A stretch of DNA of 64,000 nucleotides from assembly GCF_024813435.1 (NCBI RefSeq), contig NZ_JANAEZ010000002.1, forward strand, positions 744,001-808,000. Reading direction: 5' to 3'. Position numbers and translations under genes: made by a program. How positions within the stretch are numbered: position 1 is the stretch's first letter; each line of letters opens with the position of its first letter. Under the pieces are notes generated by a model. That model ran no database searches and had not been told where the DNA came from. It saw nothing but the letters and a program-made list of their open reading frames with translations. Origin of the DNA: Cognataquiflexum gelatinilyticum. GTDB taxonomy: Bacteria; Bacteroidota; Bacteroidia; Cytophagales; Cyclobacteriaceae. This document shows, one piece after another, positions 18,638-26,315 of this stretch.

Positions 18638-18665
18638 GTCCATGGTCCACAGTCCATAGTCCACC
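18638..18665. repeat. Heptamer tandem repeat, right inverted copy
   Basis: Four heptamers: GTCCATG, GTCCACA, GTCCATA, GTCCACC. The first three are the exact reverse complement of 14762-14782. It begins five bases after the GH9 stop codon. Confidence 0.75.
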
Positions 18666-18755
18666 AACATCAATTCTTTAGAAATCATGTTCCTAAAAAT
18701 TAAGCATAAAAAAATGTTCCCCTAAGGTAAAAATTGAAGAAAGAGTAAGAAATCT

Positions 18756-18780
18756 AAAAAGCCCCAAATCGGGGCTTTTT
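18756..18780. terminator. Bidirectional rho-independent terminator (GH9 / hemN)
   Basis: AAAAAGCCCC (18756-18765) pairs with GGGGCTTTTT (18771-18780) around a 5-base loop. The A and T flanks allow it to work in both directions, for the GH9 gene and the convergent hemN gene. Confidence 0.85.
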
Positions 18781-18865
18781 ATATAGTTATACGGGTTTAC
18801 AAAAACGACTAAAGCATTTAATGATATTAGTGGATATTGGGATACGATTTGAAATTACTTCAATT

Positions 18866-18903
18866 AATTAACCAAATAACCAATAACCATTAACCAAATA
18901 ACC
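18866..18903. repeat. Degenerate (A)ATAACC tandem repeat
   Basis: Five units of 7-8 bases (ATTAACC, AAATAACC, AATAACC, ATTAACC, AAATAACC) end just beyond the hemN stop codon. It is a second heptamer-type tandem repeat, unrelated in sequence to the GTCCA-type one. Confidence 0.65.
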
Positions 18904-18908
18904 ATTTT

Positions 18909-20270
18909 TCAAATCGACTTACTGAATCCAAACTTCCTTTCCTCTTTTTCCTGCATCCTGAGGTCAAAAACCATGCATACGTTGCGGACAAATGGAAGTC
19001 CTGTAGCCAGGATTTTGATTCCCTTGGCGTCAAATTCGATGATTCCCTCTTCAGCAAATGTTTTGAGTTTGTCCCAATTCCTCTTTCCCAATACAGAATA
19101 GTAACAGAAGTTCCAATCCGCTTCATGGTTGCAGATCAGTTTCAAAATCAGGTTTCTGGTTTCGATGTCTTCCTTGGACATGATGTGTCCTTTGCTGATG
19201 GCAAAATGTCCCAAGCTGATTTGTTCTTTGTAAAGGTCAATTTCCTTGGTGTTTTGGGCGTAGGCATAATACACATCGGAAATGGAACTGTTGCCCAAGC
19301 CCAACAATATCTTGGACGGCGAGGTGGTATAACCCATGAAATTACGGTGGAGGGTTTTGTTTTTCTTGGCGATATAAAGCGGGTCATTTTCCAAGGCAAA
19401 ATGGTCCATTCCAACTTCTAAGTACCCCATCTCGGTGAGGATCTGTTTTCCTTTTTCGTAGAGATTCCTTTTTTCGGATTCCTTGGGGAGAAATTGCTCA
19501 AAACTTTTTTGGGCAGGAAATGCCGATGGCAGGTGCGCATAGCTGTAGAAGGCAATGCGGTCCGGTTTGAGTTCCGCGACTTTCTCAAAAGTAGCACTGA
19601 TCGTCTCGGCTGTCTGATGTGGTAGGCCATAGATCAGGTCAAAATTCACTGAAGTATAACCGATTTCCCGTGCTACATCGGTGGCTTCCTTGACACGCTC
19701 AAAGGGCTGAATGCGGTGGATTGCTTTTTGGACTTCCTCATTGAAATCCTGAATGCCGTAACTCACCCTGCGGAAACCCAAATCAAACAAAGTCTGCAAA
19801 TGTCCGCGGGTGGTATTGTTGGGATGTCCCTCAAAACTGAATTCTGCATCGGGCATTACTTCCGAACTTCCGGTAATCAAACTGAGCATTTCTTCCAATG
19901 ATTCAGGGGAAAAAAATGTGGGTGTCCCCCCTCCAAGGTGGATTCCGGCAAGTTTGGGTTTTGTATCCAATATATTCAGATAAGCATCCCACTCATTCAT
20001 GATCGAAGTGATGTAGGGCGTTTCTACAGCGTGGTTTTTGGTGATCCGCTTGTTGCAGCCGCAGTAGGTACAAAGGCTTTCGCAGTAAGGAAGATGGATA
20101 TAGAGCGTGATTCCTTCAGATTCCCCAAAGTCCTCATAGGCCTTTTTGACCAAACTGATCCAACCTCGTTCTTTGAGGTCGTCGGCCCAAAGAGGTACTG
20201 TCGGATAGGAGGTATAGCGTGGTGCCGGTACGTTATATTTTTGGAGAAGTCGTGGTGCGATTGCTGTCAT
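18909..20270 (-). CDS. hemN: Oxygen-independent coproporphyrinogen III oxidase
   Basis: This radical-SAM enzyme of 453 residues converts coproporphyrinogen III to protoporphyrinogen IX without oxygen. I chose the ATG at 20270 (MTAIAPRLLQKYNVPAPRYTSYPT) because family members start here; an in-frame ATG lies 21 bases earlier. The CxxxCxxC 4Fe-4S motif is at Cys63, Cys67, Cys70, followed by Cys72. LGGGTPTFF and FDLIYGLPHQT are the HemN-type SAM and substrate motifs. The HemN-type N-terminal start and the C-terminal helical region are both present, so it is true HemN and not HemW. It is monocistronic. Haem synthesis continues with hemA at 58.8 kb, far away. Confidence 0.92.
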   Translation of the reverse strand: MTAIAPRLLQKYNVPAPRYTSYPTVPLWADDLKERGWISLVKKAYEDFGESEGITLYIHLPYCESLCTYCGCNKRITKNHAVETPYITSIMNEWDAYLNILDTKPKLAGIHLGGGTPTFFSPESLEEMLSLITGSSEVMPDAEFSFEGHPNNTTRGHLQTLFDLGFRRVSYGIQDFNEEVQKAIHRIQPFERVKEATDVAREIGYTSVNFDLIYGLPHQTAETISATFEKVAELKPDRIAFYSYAHLPSAFPAQKSFEQFLPKESEKRNLYEKGKQILTEMGYLEVGMDHFALENDPLYIAKKNKTLHRNFMGYTTSPSKILLGLGNSSISDVYYAYAQNTKEIDLYKEQISLGHFAISKGHIMSKEDIETRNLILKLICNHEADWNFCYYSVLGKRNWDKLKTFAEEGIIEFDAKGIKILATGLPFVRNVCMVFDLRMQEKEERKFGFSKSI

Positions 20271-20470
20271 TGCTACAAATATTTCCCACAAATTTCACTT
20301 TTTAGGCTGCGGATTTTCATGACCAATACTGCTGGAGAAGATGATAAATGTCATGGTTTTGTTTTGGAGGCATGATTTCCTTCCATAAAAAAATCTGATT
20401 CTACCCGAAAGAAAAGGATGGACAATAAAACTTAATTTGATATTTTTAAGATCAACCAACATTCTAACCC

Positions 20471-21844
20471 ATGAAAACCCATTCCACTGATTCTTCACGA
20501 AGAAAATTTTTAGCAAAATCCGCAACACTCGCAGCAGGTTCAGTTTTTCTCAATGGCATTGCAGAAGCTCTTACCCTCCATGACAATCCTGCTGCAAAAA
20601 TGAAAATTGCCCTCGTTGGTTTGGGAGTTCGAGGAGCCAATATGTTTGGGAGAGACGTCCAAAATGTCTACAAGGACCAGGTTGAATTTGTAGGTCTTTG
20701 CGATATCAATCCCGGTCGCTTGGACTTTGGAAAAAAGTACCTTGGAGTGGAATGTCCGTTATTTACCGATTTTGACCAAATGTTGGTTGAGCGTAAACCT
20801 GACGTAGTCATCGTCACCACAATGGATTCGACCCACCACATCTTTATCATCAAGGCCTTGGAAGCAGGGATCAATGTCATCACTGAAAAACCGATGACCA
20901 CAGATGAAGACAAGTGTCAGGCTATTCTAGACGCCGAGCGTAAATCCGGCAAGAAGGTCATCGTCACGTTCAATTACCGCTATTCTCCCCACCGTCAGCG
21001 GATCTATGAAATTCTCCGCAACGGTGAAATCGGTGACATTACGTCTGTGGATTTTCATTGGTACCTGAATACCTCCCACGGGGCAGATTATTTCCGCAGG
21101 TGGCATGGGTACAAAGCAAAAGGAGGTACCCTACTAGTCCACAAATCCACGCACCACTTTGACTTGCTCAATTGGTGGTTGGACTCAGATCCGGAGGAAG
21201 TTTTTGCCTATGGCGCTTTGGAGTTTTATGGAAAAAACGGCCCTTTCCGAAGCACCAATTGCCGTCCCTGTCCGCACAAATCCAAATGCGATTTTTATTG
21301 GGACATCACCAAAAGCAAGCACATGGTGGAACTTTATGTCAATAATGAGCACCATGACGGTTACCTGCGAGACGGCTGTGTTTTCAGGGAAGACATTGAT
21401 ATTTATGATAAAATGGCCGTTCAGATCCGGTATATGAATGGGGTGCAGGTGAGCTACTCGCTTACGACATATTCACCCTATGAAGGTTACCGGATTGCCT
21501 TTAACGGTACCAAAGGCCGCGTGGAGGCTTGGATCAAGGAAAGCCAACCTTGGGAGGAAAAGGAGGAGGACGAAATCCGCCTGACCAAAAACTTTGGAGA
21601 AACAGAATTGATCGTGATTCCCCATGGCGGCGGTGGTCACGGAGGTGGGGACACACGTCTCAAAGATAAACTTTTCCTGGATCCCAATATGGCCGATCCT
21701 TACCGCCAATCCGCCGGAACCCGTGACGGAGCCATGTCCATCCTCGTCGGCATCGCCGCCCGCAATTCCATCGAATCCGGCAAACCCATCAAAGTCGCCG
21801 ACCTGACAGATATTGAATTGAAGAAGAGTGGGAGGGGGAAGTAG
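20471..21844 (+). CDS. Tat-exported Gfo/Idh/MocA oxidoreductase
   Basis: This 457-residue protein starts with a twin-arginine signal (SSRRKFLAKSATLAAGS, residues 8-24), so it is folded and exported with its cofactor. The Rossmann domain (about 37-165) has IALVGLGVRG and the EKP motif (ITEKPMT). The C-terminal alpha/beta domain carries an unusual cysteine cluster, Cys264-x2-Cys267-x5-Cys273 (NCRPCPHKSKC), and a late His/Gly-rich stretch (HGGGGHGGGD). Such enzymes oxidise or reduce sugars or cyclitols with NAD(P), or work as glycosidases by a redox route. The substrate is unknown. The cysteine cluster may bind a metal. It is monocistronic, and a second, cytoplasmic paralogue lies at 22.7 kb. 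Confidence 0.85.
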   Translation: MKTHSTDSSRRKFLAKSATLAAGSVFLNGIAEALTLHDNPAAKMKIALVGLGVRGANMFGRDVQNVYKDQVEFVGLCDINPGRLDFGKKYLGVECPLFTDFDQMLVERKPDVVIVTTMDSTHHIFIIKALEAGINVITEKPMTTDEDKCQAILDAERKSGKKVIVTFNYRYSPHRQRIYEILRNGEIGDITSVDFHWYLNTSHGADYFRRWHGYKAKGGTLLVHKSTHHFDLLNWWLDSDPEEVFAYGALEFYGKNGPFRSTNCRPCPHKSKCDFYWDITKSKHMVELYVNNEHHDGYLRDGCVFREDIDIYDKMAVQIRYMNGVQVSYSLTTYSPYEGYRIAFNGTKGRVEAWIKESQPWEEKEEDEIRLTKNFGETELIVIPHGGGGHGGGDTRLKDKLFLDPNMADPYRQSAGTRDGAMSILVGIAARNSIESGKPIKVADLTDIELKKSGRGK

Positions 21845-21936
21845 GGAAGGACGGAAGTCGGAAGACGGAAGTAGGGTGGTTTAGAGAATGGGATCGAGTT
21901 TTCATTTAAAGATTCGAGATATGATTGTCCATTTTG

Positions 21937-22133
21937 AACCCCGAAGGAGTGATAATATTATAGGAAAAGATTATTGTTTTACCATCAAAACCCCGAAGGC
22001 GTGATATGCTAAATAACCTAAACATTTCTGCAATTTTCATTCTAAATGTATTCTCTATTTTGAACCCCGAAGGGGTGATAGTATTATAGAAAAAAAATTA
22101 TTGTTTTACCACCAAAACCCCGAAGGGGTGATA
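21937..22133 (+). repeat. Four REP palindromes in two tandem 126-base units
   Basis: Copies of AACCCCGAAGGNGTGATA lie at 21937-21954, 21989-22006, 22063-22080 and 22116-22133. They form two pairs with a 126-base period, and within each pair the spacer (containing TATTATAG and TTATTGTTTTACCA) is also conserved. The last copy ends seven bases before the transposase start codon. Confidence 0.85.
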
Positions 22134-22139
22134 TGCTAC

Positions 22140-22601
22140 ATGCCTGGAACATTTTCCCAAATCTATATTCAATATGTATTTGCCGTGAAGGGCAGAGAAA
22201 ACCTCTTGCTAAATCCTTGGCGAGAGGAGGTGTTTAAATATATGGCAGGAATTATAAAAGGTAAAAACCAGAAACCTATAATTGTAAATGGTGTAACTGA
22301 TCACGTACATGTTTTTGTTGGACTTAAACCTGCGATGTCAATATCTGATCTTATCAGGGATGTTAAAAACAATTCTTCCAACTTCATCAATGAAAATAAA
22401 TTTGTAAAAGGGAGGTTCGAATGGCAGGAAGGATATGGTGCGTTTTCTTATTCCCATTCCCAATTGGATAATGTTTATCAATATATTTTAAACCAAAAAG
22501 AGCATCACTGGAAAACATCCTTTAAACAGGAATACATTTCATTTTTGAAGAAGTTTGAAATTCAATATGAAGAAAAATATTTGTTCGATTGGATTCAATG
22601 A
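22140..22601 (+). CDS. IS200-like Y1 transposase, REP-associated type
   Basis: This 153-residue HUH-type single-strand DNA transposase (PF01797) starts at ATG 22140 (MPGTFSQIYIQYVFAVKGRE), where family members usually begin. The HUH motif is DHVHVF (His55, His57). The catalytic tyrosine is most likely Tyr115 in NVYQYILNQ. LKPAMSISDLIRDVKNNSSNFIN is the conserved helix after the HUH strand. It should nick and join DNA at REP hairpins. All motifs are present and the frame is intact, so it may be active. The surrounding palindromes on both sides are its probable substrates. Confidence 0.88.
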   Translation: MPGTFSQIYIQYVFAVKGRENLLLNPWREEVFKYMAGIIKGKNQKPIIVNGVTDHVHVFVGLKPAMSISDLIRDVKNNSSNFINENKFVKGRFEWQEGYGAFSYSHSQLDNVYQYILNQKEHHWKTSFKQEYISFLKKFEIQYEEKYLFDWIQ

Positions 22602-22605
22602 AACA

Positions 22606-22674
22606 TGTCACCCCTTCGGGGTTTTTGCTTATGAGATCTTGGTTTTCTATAATCTTGACACCTCTTCGGGGTTT
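22606..22674 (-). repeat. Two inverted REP copies downstream of the transposase
   Basis: TGTCACCCCTTCGGGGTTTT-type sequence at 22606-22625 and a diverged GACACCTCTTCGGGGTTT at 22657-22674. They are the reverse complement of the upstream copies. The first also forms a tight hairpin followed by T residues just after the stop codon, so it may act as a terminator. Confidence 0.75.
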
Positions 22675-22717
22675 GTCAAATCTTGATTTTCACCAAACTC
22701 TCGAATCCCTTATCTAT

Positions 22718-23836
22718 TCACTCTTTCAACCTCCCATCCATATCTTTTCTGTCTTTTTCTGGGAATAGGGGGAATTTGATGGGTTTGTTGTCGCGGGTAG
22801 AGCGGTAGATGGCAGTGAAAAGCTCTACTGTTTTTCGTCCCTCTTCGCCTGTGATGAGGGGTTCTCTTCCTGCAGTAAGTGCGTCCAAAAATTCCTCGAT
22901 CTGCTTTTCGATATAATGGACTGTGGGATCGATGCTGTTGAATATCTCTGTGTCTTCTTTGGTCCATTGTTCGATGAGGTGTTCCTCCCCCGGAACTGTC
23001 CAAAGGTCATTGACCGGTGGCCCTGCGATGCCCGATACGCCTGCGATAAACATGGCGCCGGCTTCAGGGGTGACACCTACTGAAGCGCCATTGCTGCCGT
23101 GAATCTGTACTTTGGTATGGATTCCCGGTTTTTGGCAATTGCTGAGGAAGATGCTTCCGAGGCCACCGTTTTTAAATTTTACAATTGCTAAAGCTGTGTC
23201 TTCGACTTCGATATAAGGATGGGTCATATTGGCCCAAGTACCATATACTTCATCGATTTCTCCCATCAGCCATACAAGCAGGTCAAGTTGATGTGGTGCC
23301 TGATTGACCATCACGCCGCCGCCTTCATGTTCCCACGAACCTCTCCAAGGGTCGGATTTGTAGTATTTCTCATCTCTCCAACTCAGCATGTTAATGGTGC
23401 CGAGGATGGGTCTGCCGATTTTGCCATCGTCAATGGCTTTTTTCAACCTGATGACCGGTTCATAGAATCGCCTTTGGCTGATTGTTCCCAGTTTCTTGTT
23501 GTATTTTTTTCCCGCAGCAATCATCACATCACAGTCCTCCAAAGTTGAGGCCAAGGGCTTTTCGACAATCACATGTGCGCCTGCTGCCATGGCTTCGAGC
23601 GTTGGATCGAGGTGATTTGGATGCGGCGTGCAGACCATGACAAGGTCGAGTTTTTCCTTTTCCACCATCTCCGTGATATTGTCATAGGCATTGACTCCAT
23701 ATTCAGAAGCAAAAGATTTTGCTTTGTCTAAAGTCCTGCTGTATACTGCCGCAAAATCCGATGTTGGCAGGTGTTTCAATGCTTTAGCGTGGAGGTGGGC
23801 TACTTTGCCGCATCCGATGATTCCGGTTCTATACAT
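22718..23836 (-). CDS. Gfo/Idh/MocA family oxidoreductase, cytoplasmic
   Basis: This 372-residue NAD(P)-dependent enzyme has no signal peptide. The N-terminal Rossmann fold begins TGIIGCGKVAHLHAKAL. The EKP motif (VIVEKPLAST) holds the catalytic Lys near residue 95. The C-terminal domain has SWEHEGGGVMVNQAPHQLDLL with the conserved His/Asp used in hydride transfer. It follows the zinc alcohol dehydrogenase gene with a 10-base gap, so the two likely form an operon that oxidises a polyol or sugar. The substrate is not identified; inositol- or glucose-type sugars are usual in the family. Confidence 0.88.
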   Translation of the reverse strand: MYRTGIIGCGKVAHLHAKALKHLPTSDFAAVYSRTLDKAKSFASEYGVNAYDNITEMVEKEKLDLVMVCTPHPNHLDPTLEAMAAGAHVIVEKPLASTLEDCDVMIAAGKKYNKKLGTISQRRFYEPVIRLKKAIDDGKIGRPILGTINMLSWRDEKYYKSDPWRGSWEHEGGGVMVNQAPHQLDLLVWLMGEIDEVYGTWANMTHPYIEVEDTALAIVKFKNGGLGSIFLSNCQKPGIHTKVQIHGSNGASVGVTPEAGAMFIAGVSGIAGPPVNDLWTVPGEEHLIEQWTKEDTEIFNSIDPTVHYIEKQIEEFLDALTAGREPLITGEEGRKTVELFTAIYRSTRDNKPIKFPLFPEKDRKDMDGRLKE

Positions 23837-23846
23837 GTTGGTTAGG

Positions 23847-24881
23847 TTAGGGTTGAAGGATTACTTTGTTCAGTCCGGGTTCTTTGGCATAAAGCCTTTT
23901 GAACCAATCTGCACCATCTTCCAATGGGGCTGTAGCGCTAAGCAATGAATCTACATCGACAAGTCCTTTTTCGATCAATTCGAGCACAATGCCGTATTCT
24001 CCCGCGATGGCACAACTGCCCTGCAACCGGACTTCCCGGGTGACAACAGCCTGAAGCGGGATTTCTACTTTTGGAGAAATATTGCCCACCAAAGTCACAG
24101 TCGCCGCTTTTCTTACATTTTCAATCGCCATTTTGATCGTCGCACTGACTCCGACCGCTTCGAAAGCGACATCGGCGCCACGGTTGTGGGTGAGTGCCAA
24201 AATGGATTCATGGATATTGGAATCTGTTGCAGAATTGAAAGTATGGTCTGCGCCGAATTTTTTGGCAAGGGCCAGTTTTTGGTCATCGATGTCAATAGCG
24301 ATGATGGTACCTGCATTGGAAAGTTTGAGCAACTGTACCAAAAATAGCCCAATCATACCGGTGCCTACTACCAAAGCCGTGTCACGGAGGTTTATGGGAG
24401 TGAGGTCGATCGCATGTGCCGCGACTGCTACTGACTCCACCATCGCCGCCTGCTCAAAAGTCACCGAATCCGGTAAATGGTAAAGGATGTGCTCGGGTAC
24501 AACAACATATTCCGCAAAAGCGCCATGCCTTTTATATTCCTTGGGAGAAACGCCAAGAACCATTCGGCTATCGCTGAGGTTGTATTTTCCTTTGAGTGTG
24601 TACCAATCGTCAAGGTCGTAAACAGTAGAGTCGAAAGTGACCCGGTCGCCGACCTTGTAGTTTTTAACCGCCGAACCAGCTTCGACTATCACCCCGGATG
24701 CCTCGTGTCCCATGATAAGGGGTGGATTTCTCCTCCCCGAACTCCCGTCAAAACCGTGGATATCACTTCCGCAGATCCCGCAGGCCTTGACCCTAACCAA
24801 AACCTCATTGGGTTTATATTCCGGTTCGGGCATGTCTTTATACACCAGATTATTGTAGGATTCAAGTACCAGCGCTTTCAT
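23847..24881 (-). CDS. Zinc-type alcohol dehydrogenase (sorbitol/threonine dehydrogenase-like) lacking structural zinc ligands
   Basis: This 344-residue MDR enzyme starts at ATG 24881 (MKALVLESYNNLVY); upstream in-frame codons encode no conserved residues. Catalytic zinc ligands are present: Cys37 in GICGSD, and His59 and Glu60 in GHEASG. The NAD-binding VVGTGMIGLFLVQLL is intact. In the loop that usually carries four structural-zinc cysteines, the aligned residues are Asp89, Asp92, Thr95 and Ser103, so the structural zinc should be missing, while flanking sequence (FDSTVY, RHGAFAEYV) is well conserved. It probably oxidises a polyol or sugar alcohol together with the downstream Gfo/Idh/MocA enzyme. 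Confidence 0.85.
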   Translation of the reverse strand: MKALVLESYNNLVYKDMPEPEYKPNEVLVRVKACGICGSDIHGFDGSSGRRNPPLIMGHEASGVIVEAGSAVKNYKVGDRVTFDSTVYDLDDWYTLKGKYNLSDSRMVLGVSPKEYKRHGAFAEYVVVPEHILYHLPDSVTFEQAAMVESVAVAAHAIDLTPINLRDTALVVGTGMIGLFLVQLLKLSNAGTIIAIDIDDQKLALAKKFGADHTFNSATDSNIHESILALTHNRGADVAFEAVGVSATIKMAIENVRKAATVTLVGNISPKVEIPLQAVVTREVRLQGSCAIAGEYGIVLELIEKGLVDVDSLLSATAPLEDGADWFKRLYAKEPGLNKVILQP

Positions 24882-25104
24882 AGTCAGGGGCAATGAGTTA
24901 GAAATTAAAAATAAGGGAAATTTTGAAGAAAAGGGAAAGCTTCTGGTCGAATGGAACAATTAGATGCGGAAAGGATTCCGTTCCATTAATTTCTTTAAAT
25001 TCTAGTACAAATAAATGGTAAGAATTTCGATGAACGAGATTTATTGAATCTTTTTGTAAACCAATTTTTCGTAAAAATCCTTACATTCAATTAAAGTTAC
25101 GGCC

Positions 25105-25326
25105 ATGATTAAAGAAACTGAGTTAAGAAACAGGCTTTCCAAAAAAATCAAACAGATACCTTCAGATAAACTGGAGTTGTTGGAGAATTTTATCCTTAAG
25201 CTTGAAAATCCTGCCTTATATAAAGAAGAGATTTTATCTTTTTCTGGTTCTTGGAATGATTTGGATAAGGATACAGTAAATGATTTTACTGAAAGATTGA
25301 TTTCCAGAAGGGTAAATAGCAATTGA
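25105..25326 (+). CDS. Small antitoxin-like protein (VapB/DUF2281-like outline), no partner
   Basis: A protein of 73 residues. An N-terminal helix pair (ELRNRLSKKIKQIPSDKLELLENFILKLEN) is followed by EILSFSGSWNDLDKDTVNDFTERL, a pattern seen in Bacteroidota antitoxins that precede PIN-domain toxins: a bundle that binds the toxin, then a flexible acidic segment. No PIN or other toxin gene follows; the next gene is 208 bases away and encodes a pentapeptide protein. It is thus an orphan antitoxin-like gene. Identification rests on outline only. Confidence 0.5.
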   Translation: MIKETELRNRLSKKIKQIPSDKLELLENFILKLENPALYKEEILSFSGSWNDLDKDTVNDFTERLISRRVNSN

Positions 25327-25534
25327 ATTAAGAATTTATTTTTTGCCAAATAATGTGTGATATTTAAATACAATTTTTCGCACTCATTTTAAAACTCTTA
25401 AGATCAAATAATGAGTTGGTAACAGAAACAATATCAATGAGTATCCAATATCAATTAATATCTAATAGCATTGAATTGTATTTGGAAAGTGTCAGAATTG
25501 CAGATCAACCAAAAAATATATAGAACCTCTAAGT

Positions 25535-26104
25535 ATGCCTTCCTATTTCCAATCCCAAACTTTCACCAGTGCTGATTTCGAATCCAAACTTTTCAAAAAA
25601 GGAGAATATGAGTCATGTACATTCAAGGGTGCCGATCTGGCAAATGCGGACTTGTCAGGATCGGTTTTTATTGAATGTGAATTTTTGGGTTGTAACCTGA
25701 GCATGGCAAACCTCTTCAAAACTGCATTTAGAGAGGTGGTTTTCAAAGACTGCAAGTTATTGGGTTTGCGTTTTGACAAATGTGAAATTATAGGTCTGGT
25801 ATTGGGATTTGAGAATTGTGTTTTGGACCATGCTTCATTTTTCAGAACAAAGCTGCAGAAGACGGTAATCAAAAATTGTAGGTTGAAGGAATCTGACTTT
25901 TCAGAAGCAGATTTCAGTGCATCCGTTTTTGACGGTTCTGATCTTTCAGGAGCGGTTTTTGACAATACCGTTTTGGAAAAGGCTGATTTCAGGCTTGCTT
26001 TCAATTTTAATATCGATCCCGACCGGTGCAGGATCAAAAAGGCAAAGTTTGCCCTTGACGGACTGCCAGGATTATTGGGGAAATATGGGATTGAAATTGG
26101 GTAG
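25535..26104 (+). CDS. Pentapeptide-repeat protein (Qnr-like shape)
   Basis: This 189-residue cytoplasmic protein is almost wholly pentapeptide repeats A(D/N)LxX, for example ADLANADLSGSVF, ANLFKTAF, SDFSEADFSASVFDGSDLSGAVF. These fold into a right-handed four-sided beta-helix that can mimic DNA. Two blocks (about 8-80 and 92-165) are separated by an Asn/Cys-rich stretch near 85-95, and the C-terminus is a short helix. Size and two-block layout resemble Qnr/McbG-like proteins that protect DNA gyrase, but no key loop could be matched, so a protective role is only a possibility. It is monocistronic. Confidence 0.85.
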   Translation: MPSYFQSQTFTSADFESKLFKKGEYESCTFKGADLANADLSGSVFIECEFLGCNLSMANLFKTAFREVVFKDCKLLGLRFDKCEIIGLVLGFENCVLDHASFFRTKLQKTVIKNCRLKESDFSEADFSASVFDGSDLSGAVFDNTVLEKADFRLAFNFNIDPDRCRIKKAKFALDGLPGLLGKYGIEIG

Positions 26105-26159
26105 TTCAAGCATAGTTCAAGTCTTTGGACTTGGACTTCCTAATTCACTTCCTGATTTT

Positions 26160-26310
26160 TTTTACCGCAATGGACACGAAGGTATCGCAATGGTCGCAAA
26201 AAGGGGATTTCGAAATTTTATCACAGAGTGCCCAGAGGAAACAGAGCAGCAGATTCATTCATAATTGAATTCATCATTTATTTTCCTCTGCGTCTTTGCG
26301 TGAGCTAAAA
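26160..26310. repeat. Degenerate dispersed-repeat remnant
   Basis: The stretch contains ACCGCAATGGACACGAAGG, then ATCGCAATGGTCGCAAAAAG, and further on CACAGAGTGCCCAGAGG and CCTCTGCGTCTTTGCGTGA. The internal direct repeats (CGCAATGG twice) and the inverted GCAAA/TTTGC and CAGAGG/CCTCTG pieces look like a decayed mobile repeat and not a gene. It fills the gap between the pentapeptide gene and the ABC permease gene. Confidence 0.45.
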
Positions 26311-26315
26311 AATCA

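Larger units (their letters stand above)
21934..22675 (+). mobile_element. REP-associated transposase (RAYT) locus with flanking palindromes
   Basis: A single-domain Y1 transposase gene is bracketed by copies of a short palindrome: four AACCCCGAAGGNGTGAT-type copies upstream, and two inverted copies (CACCCCTTCGGGGTT-type) downstream. This is the arrangement of REP-associated tyrosine transposases that mobilise REP/BIME palindromes. No passenger gene or second orf (tnpB) is present. Confidence 0.75.

Noticed and set aside
21934..22137. Regularly spaced palindromes resembling a CRISPR array
   Set aside because: Only four copies occur, spacers are conserved between units and not unique, no cas gene is near, and the repeats match the palindromes beside the transposase gene.
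25535..26104. Quinolone-resistance Qnr gene
   Set aside because: Only the overall size and repeat type fit; key loop residues could not be matched.
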